21,728 bases of DNA. It comes from Opitutia bacterium UBA977 (GTDB lineage: Bacteria > Verrucomicrobiota > Verrucomicrobiia > Opitutales > Coraliomargaritaceae). The DNA lies in assembly GCA_002292345.1 (NCBI GenBank), contig DBBT01000049.1, positions 458 to 22,185 on the forward strand, given 5' to 3'. The notes beneath the pieces are model-generated. The model saw only the letters and a program-made list of their open reading frames with translations. It was not told the origin of the DNA and ran no database searches. Numbering within the stretch: position 1 is the stretch's first letter; every line of letters begins with the position of its first letter. Below, in pieces: positions 8,205 through 15,937 of this stretch. Both the position numbers and the translations under genes were made by a program.

Positions 8205-9329
8205 ATGTCTTCGTCGCTGAATCAACGCCAAGCATTGCTAGTGCTCAACGGCTTACCCCATGTGGGACCGATTATGCTGCGACGTTTGATGGATGCCTTT
8301 GAAGGCGATGCGGTGGCGGCGCTTTCGGGGCAACGCGCGAAGCTACATAGTGTCCCGGGGATTGGGCCTAAAGCTGCTGATGTTTTGATGCATTGGGAAG
8401 ATCGCTTTGATCTCGCCAAAGAAGTAGCGCAGATGCGCCGGACTGGAACTCGCTTCTTCATTCAAGGCGACGAAAAGTATCCAGAGTTGCTCAGAGAGAC
8501 GTATGATCCACCAATTGGTTTGTATTGGCAGGGTGAATACATTGTTGATCGTCCTTGTGTGGCGATTGTCGGCACGCGCCGCTCAACATTGTATGGGCGA
8601 AGTGTGACGAAAAAGTTCGCGTCCGAACTCGCACGGCTTGGGTTTTGTATTGTTAGTGGTATGGCGAGTGGCACCGATACGGCTGCCCATGAGGGTGCGC
8701 TGGAGGCCGGCGGTAAAACCGTCGCCGTGTTCGGCTGCGGCTTGGATACAATTTATCCGCCGGAGAATAAAGACTTGTATGAAAATATAGTCACGCATGG
8801 CGCGGTCGCGAGTGAGTTCCCTTTTGGGCGCCGTGCAGATAGGCAGACTTTTCCGATGCGCAACCGAGTGGTGGCTGGTATGTGCCAAGGAGTGATTGTG
8901 ATCGAAAGTGCAGTGTCGGGTGGCAGTATGATTACTGCGCGTTTTGCGGGTGAGCAGGGGCGCACGTTAATGGCGGTGCCTGGCCGAATCGATCAAGCCA
9001 GTAGCGGTGGTTGCCATCAGTTAATTCGCGATGGCGCAATCATGGTGACTTCGGTAGATGATATTTTGGAAGAGCTTCGCTACAAGCGCACGCAGTTTCC
9101 GGCGCAGGAGTCGGATCTGGGCCTAAAGGATGCAGAATCACAACCGCCGTCTCTATCAGTGGCTGAGCAAGCGGTTCTGAATTGTTTCGCTGGTGGTGAA
9201 ATCACATCACCAGATGCATTGGCGGAGCGCCTAGACAAGCCGATCTCCGAGATCTCTGGTGTTCTGATGGGCTTGGAGTTGAAGCGATTACTTGGTAAGC
9301 GAGCGGATGGTCGCTTTGAGCCCCGGTAA
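8205..9329 (+). CDS. dprA: DNA-processing protein DprA (Smf)
   Basis: DprA binds incoming single-stranded DNA during natural transformation and loads RecA. The 374-residue protein has an N-terminal helical/helix-hairpin-helix part with SVPGIGPKAADVL (49-61), a Rossmann-like core with CVAIVGTRRST (118-128), IVSGMASGTDTAAH (149-162), VFGCGLDTIYPPEN (175-188), FPMRNRVVAG (216-225), SGGSMITARFA (238-248) and VPGRIDQASSGGCHQLI (258-274), and a C-terminal winged-helix DprA domain at about 310-372 (LSVAEQAVLNCFAGGEI). The signature is SGMASGTD where many family members have SGLARGID. In E. coli and some others the role of the gene is unclear, so its presence alone does not prove competence. It ends 33 bases from the pyruvate carboxylase stop, facing it. 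Confidence 0.95.
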   Translation: MSSSLNQRQALLVLNGLPHVGPIMLRRLMDAFEGDAVAALSGQRAKLHSVPGIGPKAADVLMHWEDRFDLAKEVAQMRRTGTRFFIQGDEKYPELLRETYDPPIGLYWQGEYIVDRPCVAIVGTRRSTLYGRSVTKKFASELARLGFCIVSGMASGTDTAAHEGALEAGGKTVAVFGCGLDTIYPPENKDLYENIVTHGAVASEFPFGRRADRQTFPMRNRVVAGMCQGVIVIESAVSGGSMITARFAGEQGRTLMAVPGRIDQASSGGCHQLIRDGAIMVTSVDDILEELRYKRTQFPAQESDLGLKDAESQPPSLSVAEQAVLNCFAGGEITSPDALAERLDKPISEISGVLMGLELKRLLGKRADGRFEPR

Positions 9330-9362
9330 TTGGCGTCTGTGAGAGTAAGCGTTGTGCTAGGC

Positions 9363-12300
9363 TTATCGGAGGCTGACTAGTAGGTCTTTGGAATCCACTT
9401 GGTCGCCAGCTTGAACTTCGACTTTGTCGATGACACCATCGGCTAGGGCGTAAACTGTGGTTTGCATTTTCATCGCTTCGAGCACGAGGAGCTTGTCTTT
9501 CTTCTTCACCTTTTGACCCACGGAAATGGCGACACTGCTGACCATTGCTGGAATTGGTGCGCCAACTTGCATCTTATTTGCAGGATCGGCTTTCGCGCGC
9601 TTTTTGGACTCAGTCTTGATGGACTTATCTAGGATCACGCATTCTCGAGCACGGCCATTGAGTTCAAAGGTCAAGGTGCGTTCGCCATCTTCGTTTGGCT
9701 CTGAGACATAGATGAGTTTTACGATCAGGGATTTGCCTTCTTCGATCTCCACCGTAATTTCTTCGCCCGGCTTGAGGCCGTAGAAGAAGGCTGGCGTAGG
9801 TAACACGCGAGCGTGTCCATTTTGTTTTATATACTTATCGAGGTCGGTGTAGACCTGCGGATACATAAGATAGGCAAATAGGTCGTCGTTGTTGATCTCG
9901 CGCTTGAACTGTTTGCTGATTTCTTGCCGTTTCGCTTCTAGGTCAACTTTCTCGGCGCGCGCGCCAGGGCGCCCCTTGAATGGCTTGCGGTCCCCGAGCA
10001 CGACTTTTTGCACTGCCTTGGGCCAGCCGCCCTTGGGTTGTCCTAGACCGCCTGAGAGCATGTCGACGACGGATTCTGGAAACGCAGTGCCAGGCTCGAG
10101 GTTGACGAGGTCTGCGGGTTCGACGCCCTTGGTGAGCAAGAACATTGCAAGATCGCCGACGACTTTTGAGGATGGAGTGACTTTGACGATGTCGCCAAGT
10201 AAGTGATTTACTTCGTGGTAGTAGCGCACGACTTCGGGCCAGCGCGCGCCGAGTCCAAGGGCACGGGCTTGCTCACGAAGGTTCGTGTATTGGCCACCTG
10301 GCATTTCGTGTGTGTATACCTCGGCGGATCCGAACTTTGGGCTGGTATCAAAGGGACCGTAGAATTGGCGAACCGCTTCCCAGTAGATCGATAGTTCATT
10401 GAGAAACTGAAGATCCAGACCTGTATCGCGTTTGTCGCCGCGCAATGCGTTGACGATAGAGTTGAGGTTTGGTTGCGACGTGAGGCCTGACAGCGACGCG
10501 GTAGCAAGGTCGACGACATCAACGCCGGCTTCCGCTGCCTTGATGATCGAGGCTCCAGCGATGCCGGAAGAGTCGTGCGTATGAAAATGCACAGGGATGG
10601 CGATTTCGCTGCGCAGCGCTTTAACGAGTTTGAATACTGCGTGTGGAGTACAGAGGCCTGACATGTCTTTGAGTGCGAGGACGTGTGCGCCCATCTGCTC
10701 GAGCTCTTTGGCCATATTGACGTAGTATTGGAGCGTATATTTGTCGCGATTGTCGTCCAAGATATCACCTGTATAACAGATAGTGGCCTCACACACGGAG
10801 TTGGTGTCCTTGCGGATCGACTCCATCGCTACTTTTAAGTTGGGCAAATAGTTGAGCGAATCGAAGACGCGAAAAATATCCATGCCCGACTCAGCAGAGT
10901 GCTTAATGAAACCGCGAATCACATTGTCGGGATAGTTGGAGTAGCCCACTCCGTTTGCGCCGCGCAGTAGCATTTGGAAGCAAATGTTCGGAATGCGCTC
11001 GCGTAGTCGGCGAAGGCGCTTGAATGGGTTCTCATGCAGGAAGCGCATGGAGGTGTCGAAGGTGGCACCGCCCCAGCACTCCAGTGAGTATAGGTCGCCT
11101 GCGCGCTGTGCGATAGCGTCGGCCACCTTGAGTTGGTCGTAACTGCGCATGCGGGCCGCGAGTAGTGACTGGTGGGCGTCACGCATCGTGGTATCAGTGA
11201 CGAGTAGCTTCTTCTGATTGCGGGTCCACTGAGCGAATTTCTCTGGGCCGTGCTTGGTTAGGTAATCCTTAGTGCCCTTGGGCAGTGAGTGCGTGTGGTC
11301 GTACTTTGGAATGATCACCGGCAAATCCATTACAGGCACGGGACGGCCTTTGACTTGGTCGTTGCCGTTGACGATCGTTTCTCCGAGCAAGTTTAAGAGC
11401 TTAGTTGCACGGTCACGACGGCGCTTAAAGTTGAAGAGCTCCTTGGAGGTGTCGATCAGTGTGGTGGTCGCTTGGCCTGATACGAAGATCGGGTGGTTGA
11501 CCACATTTTCGATGAAAGGGATGTTGGTCTTCACGCCGCGGATGCGCATTTCGCTAAGCGCACGGTCCATGCGCTGAATCGCGAGTTCGAAGGTGCTGGC
11601 AGATGCGGTGAGTTTGACTAGAAGGGAATCGTAGAAGGGAGTGATAATTGCTCCGGTATCGCCCATTGCTCCGTCGAGTCGGATACCGAGCCCTGCTGCC
11701 GAGCGGTAGTTGACGATTTTGCCATAGTCGGGGGCAAAGTTCTTCTCTGGATCTTCCGTGGTAATCCGTGCTTGAATTGCAACGCCGTTGCGTGGGACGT
11801 CTTGTTGCTGAGGAATGCCGACTTCTTTGGAGTGTAGGCTGTGTCCTTGGGCAATTAGAATTTGGCTACGCACGATGTCGATGCCTGTAATGACTTCGGT
11901 AACGGTGTGCTCGACCTGAATGCGTGGATTCATTTCGATGAAGAACCACTCGTCGCAATCAAGGTCGTAGAGAAATTCGACAGTACCAGCGCTATAGTAG
12001 CCAATTGACTTAGCGATTTTGACGGCAGCATCGCAGAGTTCAGCGCGCACGTCGTCGGGCAAACCAATTGATGGCGCAATTTCGACGACTTTTTGGTGGC
12101 GGCGCTGCACAGAGCAGTCGCGCTCATGCAGATGTACGACATTGCCCTGCTTATCGCCTAAAATTTGCACTTCGATGTGTTTGGCGCGCTCGATATAGCG
12201 CTCAAGGAATACAGCTGAATTGCCAAACGCGCGTTGCGCTTCGCCCTGTGCCTCTTCGAGGGAGTCCTTCAAGTTTTTAGGATCTTTCACCACACGCATC

Positions 12301-12800
12301 CCGCGGCCGCCGCCACCAAAGGCTGCCTTAATGATGAGTGGAAAGCCGATTTTCTTGGCAGTTTTGAGCGCTGCGTCTGGATCAGAAATCGGGTCTTCGG
12401 TGCCAGGTAGTGTAGGGACGTTTGCTTGATCAGCTATCTTGCGTGCCTCGATTTTATCTCCCATGCGGGCGAGTAAGTCAGAGCTTGGGCCAACAAAAGT
12501 GATGCCATTTTCTTCACATGAGCTCGCGAAGTTAGCATTCTCGGAAAGGAACCCGTAGCCTGGGTGGATCAGGTCGATTTTTTTGTCTTTCGCTAGAGCG
12601 ACGATGCTATCGATGTCGAGGTAGTCGGCGACTGGACCTTTGCCCGATCCCACTTTATAGGCTTCATCGGCTTTAAAGCGATGAACGCCGAAGCGGTCTT
12701 CATTCGCGTAGATAGCAACTGTGCGGCAACCCATTTCGGTTGCGCTTCGGAATATACGAACAGCGATTTCGCTACGATTTGCGGCAAGTAATCTCTTCAT
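9363..12800 (-). CDS. pyc: Pyruvate carboxylase (single-chain, biotin-dependent)
   Basis: The enzyme makes oxaloacetate from pyruvate, bicarbonate and ATP, refilling the TCA cycle. The 1145-residue chain has the full four-domain order. Biotin carboxylase covers about residues 1-450, with the ATP loop KAAFGGGGRGMRVV, HLHERDCSVQRRHQKVVE and FIEMNPRIQVEHTVTE. The carboxyltransferase covers about 530-800, with VTDTTMRDAHQSLLAAR (about 532-548), a metal-bridging lysine in ALKDMSGLCTP (about 707-717) and HFHTHDSSG (about 736-744). The allosteric/linker part and the biotinyl domain follow, with LEAMKMQTTV, the lysine at 1111 being the biotin site. Length and order match tetrameric bacterial pyruvate carboxylase; the carboxyltransferase domain rules out acetyl- or propionyl-CoA carboxylase. 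It is transcribed alone, divergent from the metal efflux genes. Confidence 0.97.
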   Translation of the reverse strand: MKRLLAANRSEIAVRIFRSATEMGCRTVAIYANEDRFGVHRFKADEAYKVGSGKGPVADYLDIDSIVALAKDKKIDLIHPGYGFLSENANFASSCEENGITFVGPSSDLLARMGDKIEARKIADQANVPTLPGTEDPISDPDAALKTAKKIGFPLIIKAAFGGGGRGMRVVKDPKNLKDSLEEAQGEAQRAFGNSAVFLERYIERAKHIEVQILGDKQGNVVHLHERDCSVQRRHQKVVEIAPSIGLPDDVRAELCDAAVKIAKSIGYYSAGTVEFLYDLDCDEWFFIEMNPRIQVEHTVTEVITGIDIVRSQILIAQGHSLHSKEVGIPQQQDVPRNGVAIQARITTEDPEKNFAPDYGKIVNYRSAAGLGIRLDGAMGDTGAIITPFYDSLLVKLTASASTFELAIQRMDRALSEMRIRGVKTNIPFIENVVNHPIFVSGQATTTLIDTSKELFNFKRRRDRATKLLNLLGETIVNGNDQVKGRPVPVMDLPVIIPKYDHTHSLPKGTKDYLTKHGPEKFAQWTRNQKKLLVTDTTMRDAHQSLLAARMRSYDQLKVADAIAQRAGDLYSLECWGGATFDTSMRFLHENPFKRLRRLRERIPNICFQMLLRGANGVGYSNYPDNVIRGFIKHSAESGMDIFRVFDSLNYLPNLKVAMESIRKDTNSVCEATICYTGDILDDNRDKYTLQYYVNMAKELEQMGAHVLALKDMSGLCTPHAVFKLVKALRSEIAIPVHFHTHDSSGIAGASIIKAAEAGVDVVDLATASLSGLTSQPNLNSIVNALRGDKRDTGLDLQFLNELSIYWEAVRQFYGPFDTSPKFGSAEVYTHEMPGGQYTNLREQARALGLGARWPEVVRYYHEVNHLLGDIVKVTPSSKVVGDLAMFLLTKGVEPADLVNLEPGTAFPESVVDMLSGGLGQPKGGWPKAVQKVVLGDRKPFKGRPGARAEKVDLEAKRQEISKQFKREINNDDLFAYLMYPQVYTDLDKYIKQNGHARVLPTPAFFYGLKPGEEITVEIEEGKSLIVKLIYVSEPNEDGERTLTFELNGRARECVILDKSIKTESKKRAKADPANKMQVGAPIPAMVSSVAISVGQKVKKKDKLLVLEAMKMQTTVYALADGVIDKVEVQAGDQVDSKDLLVSLR

Positions 12801-12854
12801 TGGTAGTAGTATCGGTTGGGTAGGATCGATTAGGAAAGGCAGCTAATTGCCACA

Positions 12855-12860
12855 AGTCAA
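12855..12860 (-). promoter_or_regulatory. Candidate -35 box for pyc
   Basis: Read on the minus strand this is TTGACT, about 55 bases upstream of the pyc ATG. The bases downstream at normal spacing read TTTCCT, and CCTAAT comes 20 bases on, so no clear -10 accompanies it. It is kept only as a position to test. Confidence 0.25.
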
Positions 12861-12897
12861 GATGCGGAGTTTATTCATCGAGTGACCCGGCGAGAGG

Positions 12898-12932
12898 GAA
12901 CCCATCCGCGCGAGCCTTGACAGTATGGGTTC
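12898..12932. repeat. Inverted repeat flanking a TTGACA box upstream of the efflux genes
   Basis: GAACCCAT (12898-12905) and ATGGGTTC (12925-12932) are perfect complements separated by 19 bases. The TTGACA element lies inside the spacer, next to the right arm. The centre-to-centre spacing of about 27 bases could suit a dimeric regulator on one DNA face or an RNA hairpin. Its placement at the head of a metal efflux island makes it a candidate operator. Confidence 0.55.
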
Positions 12933-12947
12933 TATTTTTCATATCTA
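12917..12947 (+). promoter_or_regulatory. Candidate promoter of the metal efflux island
   Basis: A consensus TTGACA lies at 12917-12922. Possible -10 sequences are ATATCT at 18-base spacing (12941) or TATCTA at 19-base spacing (12942), both imperfect. A long spacer is seen in MerR-type activated promoters, but the dyad here surrounds the -35 box and is not between the boxes. If used, the transcript would begin close to the TTG start at 12956 and be nearly leaderless. Confidence 0.4.
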
Positions 12948-12955
12948 ACTACTTC

Positions 12956-13384
12956 TTGATCAAGAAATCGACAGTTATATGGCTGCTTAGCCTATTTGTT
13001 TGGAACGTCGCGTTAGCCGAGGTCCCGAGTTTGTTGCTGTGCTTGCACCATGATTTTGAGGTGCATGTTGAGTCTGCGGATCAGGAGCATGGGCATTGCG
13101 GAGATGAGCACGTACACGTTGAGTCCCAAGAGGTGGGACTGTGTATTGATAAAGATGATTGCACCGATCTCGAATTGCAGGGTGGTGAGCAAATCCCATC
13201 ACGCTTAAATGAAGTGCACTCGGTTAATTTACCGATGCTCGCTGTGGCTGAATATAACTTTCATGCTCTGATCGTCCGACCATTGGAGGTCTTGAGTTCG
13301 ATGTTTCCACGGCCGCGCGGACCGCCGCTGTCGGTGCATTGGTTGACCGATCGCTATATTCAGAAGACAGTCCTTCGGGTCTGA
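12956..13384 (+). CDS. Secreted His/Cys/Asp-rich protein at the head of the metal efflux island
   Basis: I do not recognise a named family. From TTG 12956 the 142-residue product starts MIKKSTVIWLLSLFVWNVALA|E, a good Sec signal peptide cut near residue 21. An earlier in-frame TTG at 12917 is also open but coincides with the TTGACA box and gives a worse N-terminus. The mature N-terminal half is dense in metal ligands: His at 31, 32, 37, 45, 47, 52 and 54, Cys at 29, 48, 63 and 69, and an acidic run CIDKDDCTDLEL (63-74). The C-terminal half is ordinary and ends with PRPRGPPLSVHWLTDRY. It precedes the outer-membrane channel gene by 94 bases on the same strand. Small periplasmic metal-binding proteins next to HME-RND operons (CusF, CzcE, CzcI, SilE) are known, but no similarity to these is claimed. 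A role in periplasmic metal binding or sensing is inference. Confidence 0.7.
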   Translation: MIKKSTVIWLLSLFVWNVALAEVPSLLLCLHHDFEVHVESADQEHGHCGDEHVHVESQEVGLCIDKDDCTDLELQGGEQIPSRLNEVHSVNLPMLAVAEYNFHALIVRPLEVLSSMFPRPRGPPLSVHWLTDRYIQKTVLRV

Positions 13385-13385
13385 T

Positions 13386-13478
13386 ATCCTAATACACACT
13401 TAGCTTTTCTGGTTTAATCAAACCAGTTGTATTTGTAGCACTACGCTACGCCTCAGCTTCATTGTATTAGGATTTTTT
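13386..13478 (+). promoter_or_regulatory. Candidate structured RNA leader of the efflux channel gene
   Basis: An 11-bp perfect closing stem joins ATCCTAATACA (13386-13396) to TGTATTAGGAT (13463-13473). Inside are CTGGTTT/AAACCAG (13409-13415 / 13420-13426, AATC loop) and GTAGC/GCTAC (13435-13439 / 13445-13449, 5-base loop), giving a possible three-way junction. The closing stem's 3' arm contains AGGA (13469-13472), which is 6 bases from the ATG at 13479, and is followed by six T's. The structure could hide the ribosome site or act as an intrinsic terminator. It could also simply end the upstream transcript. Confidence 0.5.
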
Positions 13479-14756
13479 ATGGTTAACTTTTTGAAATTAA
13501 AACGCGCTGGCGCGTTCGTCCTCATCGCCCAATCGATGTTGACTAGCCTGGTCGCCGCACCGCTCTCGCTTAGCAAAGAGCAAGCAGTGGCACGTGCATT
13601 GCAGCAGAACCCAGCGCTTAACGCGGCGCGCACCACGATCGATCGTGCGCTAGGCAATCACCAGCAAGCGGGCCGCTGGGCGAACCCAGAGCTCAGTATT
13701 GATTACGCTACCGATCAGACCTTCAACGACGAAGGGGAGTATGGTTACTCCATTGGCTTCGTACAGCGCTTTCCCGTAACGAACCGACTGCGCCTGCAAA
13801 AGTCGATCGCGCAAGATGAGATTGAGCTGGCGGCAGCGGAAGTTGCCAATCAAGTGCGACTGCTCACGCTCGAGGTTGAGACCACGGTCGCTGCTGCGAC
13901 TGCCCTAGAAGCTCAAATCGAATTACGGGACGAACGCCTGCAGCTGAATCGTAAATTCGCAGCGTTCATGGAGTCGCGGGTTCGGACCGGGGAAGTCTCT
14001 TCAGTCGAGACCAATCAAGTACAGATCGAACTCTATGCGGTGGAACAAGAGAAGCAGGAACTCTCGAATACATTGTCATCGAAACTCGCTAAATTGAAGC
14101 AACTGATAGGAGCTGATGTGGATGCCGAGCTCAGCTTAACTCATCAATTTGAACTGCCTGCCGCGCCGCCGCAGTTGGCGAGCCTGACGCAGGAGTCACT
14201 CATGCAGCATCCAGAATATCGCATGAAGGCGTTGCTGTCTCGTATCTCCGATAAGCGAGTCTCCGTGGTCAAGGCTGAGCGCTGGGCTGATATCGCGGTG
14301 CGTGTATTTTTTGATGAAGAGCGCAGTGTCGATGATCCTGGCGGTTTAGGCACAGATCGTTTCTTTGGCGTCGGTGTGTCAATTCCGCTGCCGTTTTTGG
14401 ATCGCAAAGACGGCGCGATTCTGGCGAGTCGAGCTGAGCAGCGACAATTTAAATACGAACTCGATCGCGTCGGTCTAGAGGTGCGCAGTGAAGCACATAC
14501 GCAGGCGACACTCGCGGTGAGTCTGTATCAGCAAGCGCGCGACTATGATCAACGCTTAACGCAGTTAGTGGAGAAGAACCTTGCCGAGATGAAGTCCGCT
14601 TATGGGGCGGGGCAAATTAACCTCGTCGAGCTGTTCCGCTCACAAGAACAAGGTCTTCGAGTGCAATCTGCCCAACTAACAAAGCTGCACAATTTCGAGC
14701 AGGCGATGATCCGCTGGAAAGCCGCGACGGCCAAAGCACAACCAGTGCTCCAATAA
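13479..14756 (+). CDS. Outer-membrane efflux channel (TolC superfamily, CzcC/CusC-like)
   Basis: The 425-residue protein is the outer-membrane exit duct of a tripartite efflux pump. It starts with a signal peptide (MVNFLKLKRAGAFVLIAQSMLTSLVAA, cut near residue 26-27; no lipobox Cys), then the first OEP repeat with SLSKEQAVARALQQNPAL (29-46) and WANPELSIDYA, where N-P-E-L is the usual beta-strand entry. Long Glu/Gln/Ala-rich coiled coils follow, and a second repeat with HPEYRMKALL, FFGVGVSIPLPF and a final helix pair with YGAGQINLVELFRSQEQGL. The two-fold repeat and length match CzcC/CusC proteins. It is second in the island, 20 bases before the adaptor gene. Unlike its neighbours it has a clear Shine-Dalgarno (AGGA at 13469), and that site lies in a potential stem. 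Confidence 0.9.
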   Translation: MVNFLKLKRAGAFVLIAQSMLTSLVAAPLSLSKEQAVARALQQNPALNAARTTIDRALGNHQQAGRWANPELSIDYATDQTFNDEGEYGYSIGFVQRFPVTNRLRLQKSIAQDEIELAAAEVANQVRLLTLEVETTVAAATALEAQIELRDERLQLNRKFAAFMESRVRTGEVSSVETNQVQIELYAVEQEKQELSNTLSSKLAKLKQLIGADVDAELSLTHQFELPAAPPQLASLTQESLMQHPEYRMKALLSRISDKRVSVVKAERWADIAVRVFFDEERSVDDPGGLGTDRFFGVGVSIPLPFLDRKDGAILASRAEQRQFKYELDRVGLEVRSEAHTQATLAVSLYQQARDYDQRLTQLVEKNLAEMKSAYGAGQINLVELFRSQEQGLRVQSAQLTKLHNFEQAMIRWKAATAKAQPVLQ

Positions 14757-14776
14757 CCCAAATATTTTTTAATTAA

Positions 14777-15904
14777 ATGAAACAAACAAATTTTAATATC
14801 AGCCTGAGTACCATCTGCCTATCGCTACTAAGCGTCACTGTAATCTCGGCCGCTACCGATGCGCCTATTATTCTCGATGCGTCGGGAGTGGCGAATCTTC
14901 GGATCCAAACTGTGGAAGTGGAAGAGCGTGATTTTGAGACTACGGTTTTTGCGATTGGTCGTATTGAAGAAATCCCATCGAAGCACTCCGTGTTGTCCTC
15001 GCGAGTCGCCGGGCGTGTGATCGAGTTGCATGCTTTTGAGGGAGATGCTATCGCCAGTGGCGATGTGGTGGCGACGATAGAGACTCGGCTAATTGGCGAC
15101 CCGCCGCCGCAGGTGCAGTTGAAGGCGCCGCAAGGTGGTTTGGTGGTGAATTCACACATACGCCTCGGGCAACCCGTGCAACCTGATGTCGAGTTGATGG
15201 ATATCTCGGATCGTTCGAGCATGTGGGCGGTCGCGAAAATTCCTGAAAATGAAGCTGCGCGCGTGCAAGTGGGCAGTCATGCGCACATTCGTGTGCCTGC
15301 TCTGGGAGAGTCTTTGTTTGGAGCGACTCTAGTGCGCTTCGGTGTGAATGCCGACCGAGGTGCAGGGGCAGTGGAAGGGATTTTTCTTTTGGAAAATAAG
15401 GATGGCCGACTGCGCCCGGGAATGCGCGTGGAGTTTGCCGTAGTGCTTGATTCGCGTGCGGATGTCTTGGCTGTGCCACGTGCGTCAATTCAGGGGGGGC
15501 CTGCCAATCGTGTCGTGTTTGTGAAGGATTTCGATCTACCTAATGCATTTCTACGTGTCCCCGTAGTGATCGGGGAGCGCAATGACCGATTCGTCGAGGT
15601 GCTAAGTGGTTTGTTTCCTGGTGATGAAGTCGTCACGCAGGGCTCGTATTCCTTGGGCTTCGCTGATGGCGGGCAGAATATCTCGCTGAAGGAGGCGTTG
15701 GACGCCGCGCATGGGCACGAGCACAATGAGGATGGCTCAGAGCTCACTGATGCCGATAAAGCCAAGCGAGCCGAGGCTGAGCACGATCACGAAGGAGAGA
15801 CAGCGACGCATGCGTTGAGTCTGCCACTGATGATTTATGCAGGCGTGTTGACGTTACTCGTCCTGGTCGCTTCACAGCGTTGGTGGAGCCAACGCCGTGG
15901 ATAA
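14777..15904 (+). CDS. RND efflux periplasmic adaptor (membrane fusion protein, CzcB/CusB-like) with His-rich tail and C-terminal membrane helix
   Basis: The 375-residue adaptor bridges the inner-membrane pump and the outer-membrane channel. A signal peptide (to about residue 25) is followed by a beta-barrel/lipoyl core with SRVAGRVIELHAFEGDAIASG (about 75-95), a lipoyl return strand LKAPQGGLVVNSHIRLGQPV, WAVAKIPENEAARVQVGS, LRPGMRVEFAV and the C-terminal membrane-proximal domain with FPGDEVVTQGSYSL. The long alpha-hairpin is short or missing, since the two lipoyl halves are close together. Unusual features follow: HGHEH at 312-316, an acidic linker with HDH at 336-338, then a hydrophobic helix at about 347-366 (LSLPLMIYAGVLTLLVLVAS) and a basic end (QRWWSQRRG) that would face the cytosol. 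A run of seven G's lies at 15493-15499. The pump gene follows 30 bases later. Confidence 0.88.
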   Translation: MKQTNFNISLSTICLSLLSVTVISAATDAPIILDASGVANLRIQTVEVEERDFETTVFAIGRIEEIPSKHSVLSSRVAGRVIELHAFEGDAIASGDVVATIETRLIGDPPPQVQLKAPQGGLVVNSHIRLGQPVQPDVELMDISDRSSMWAVAKIPENEAARVQVGSHAHIRVPALGESLFGATLVRFGVNADRGAGAVEGIFLLENKDGRLRPGMRVEFAVVLDSRADVLAVPRASIQGGPANRVVFVKDFDLPNAFLRVPVVIGERNDRFVEVLSGLFPGDEVVTQGSYSLGFADGGQNISLKEALDAAHGHEHNEDGSELTDADKAKRAEAEHDHEGETATHALSLPLMIYAGVLTLLVLVASQRWWSQRRG

Positions 15905-15907
15905 GGG

Positions 15908-15937
15908 CATGATCTTCATTCAAAATTACAGATCATG
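15908..15937. repeat. Inverted repeat covering the start codon of the RND pump gene
   Basis: CATGATCT (15908-15915) and AGATCATG (15930-15937) are perfect complements with a 14-base A/T-rich loop. The right arm includes the ATG start codon (15935-15937), and no Shine-Dalgarno precedes it. In mRNA this would hide the start codon between the adaptor and pump genes. Whether it is used as a control is unknown. Confidence 0.55.

Noticed and set aside
7758..8231. A 157-codon minus-strand frame covering the end of nnr, the gap and the dprA start
   Set aside because: Its sequence is Arg/His/Thr-rich with no domain-like pattern, it overlaps two well-supported plus-strand genes, and it fits an antisense shadow.
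10208..10792. A 194-codon minus-strand frame within pyc
   Set aside because: It is a frame-shifted reading of the same strand inside the intact pyruvate carboxylase gene.
9363..12800. Acetyl-CoA or propionyl-CoA carboxylase
   Set aside because: The chain has an HMGL-like pyruvate-binding carboxyltransferase between the biotin carboxylase and biotinyl domains, which is the pyruvate carboxylase layout.
12917..12955. Upstream TTG 12917 as the true start of the secreted protein gene
   Set aside because: It would add 13 residues before a normal signal peptide, and it coincides with the consensus TTGACA promoter element.
13386..13478. Nickel/cobalt (czcD-type) riboswitch
   Set aside because: The pairing pattern seen is a simple three-stem arrangement, and the conserved internal-loop sequences of that class were not found.
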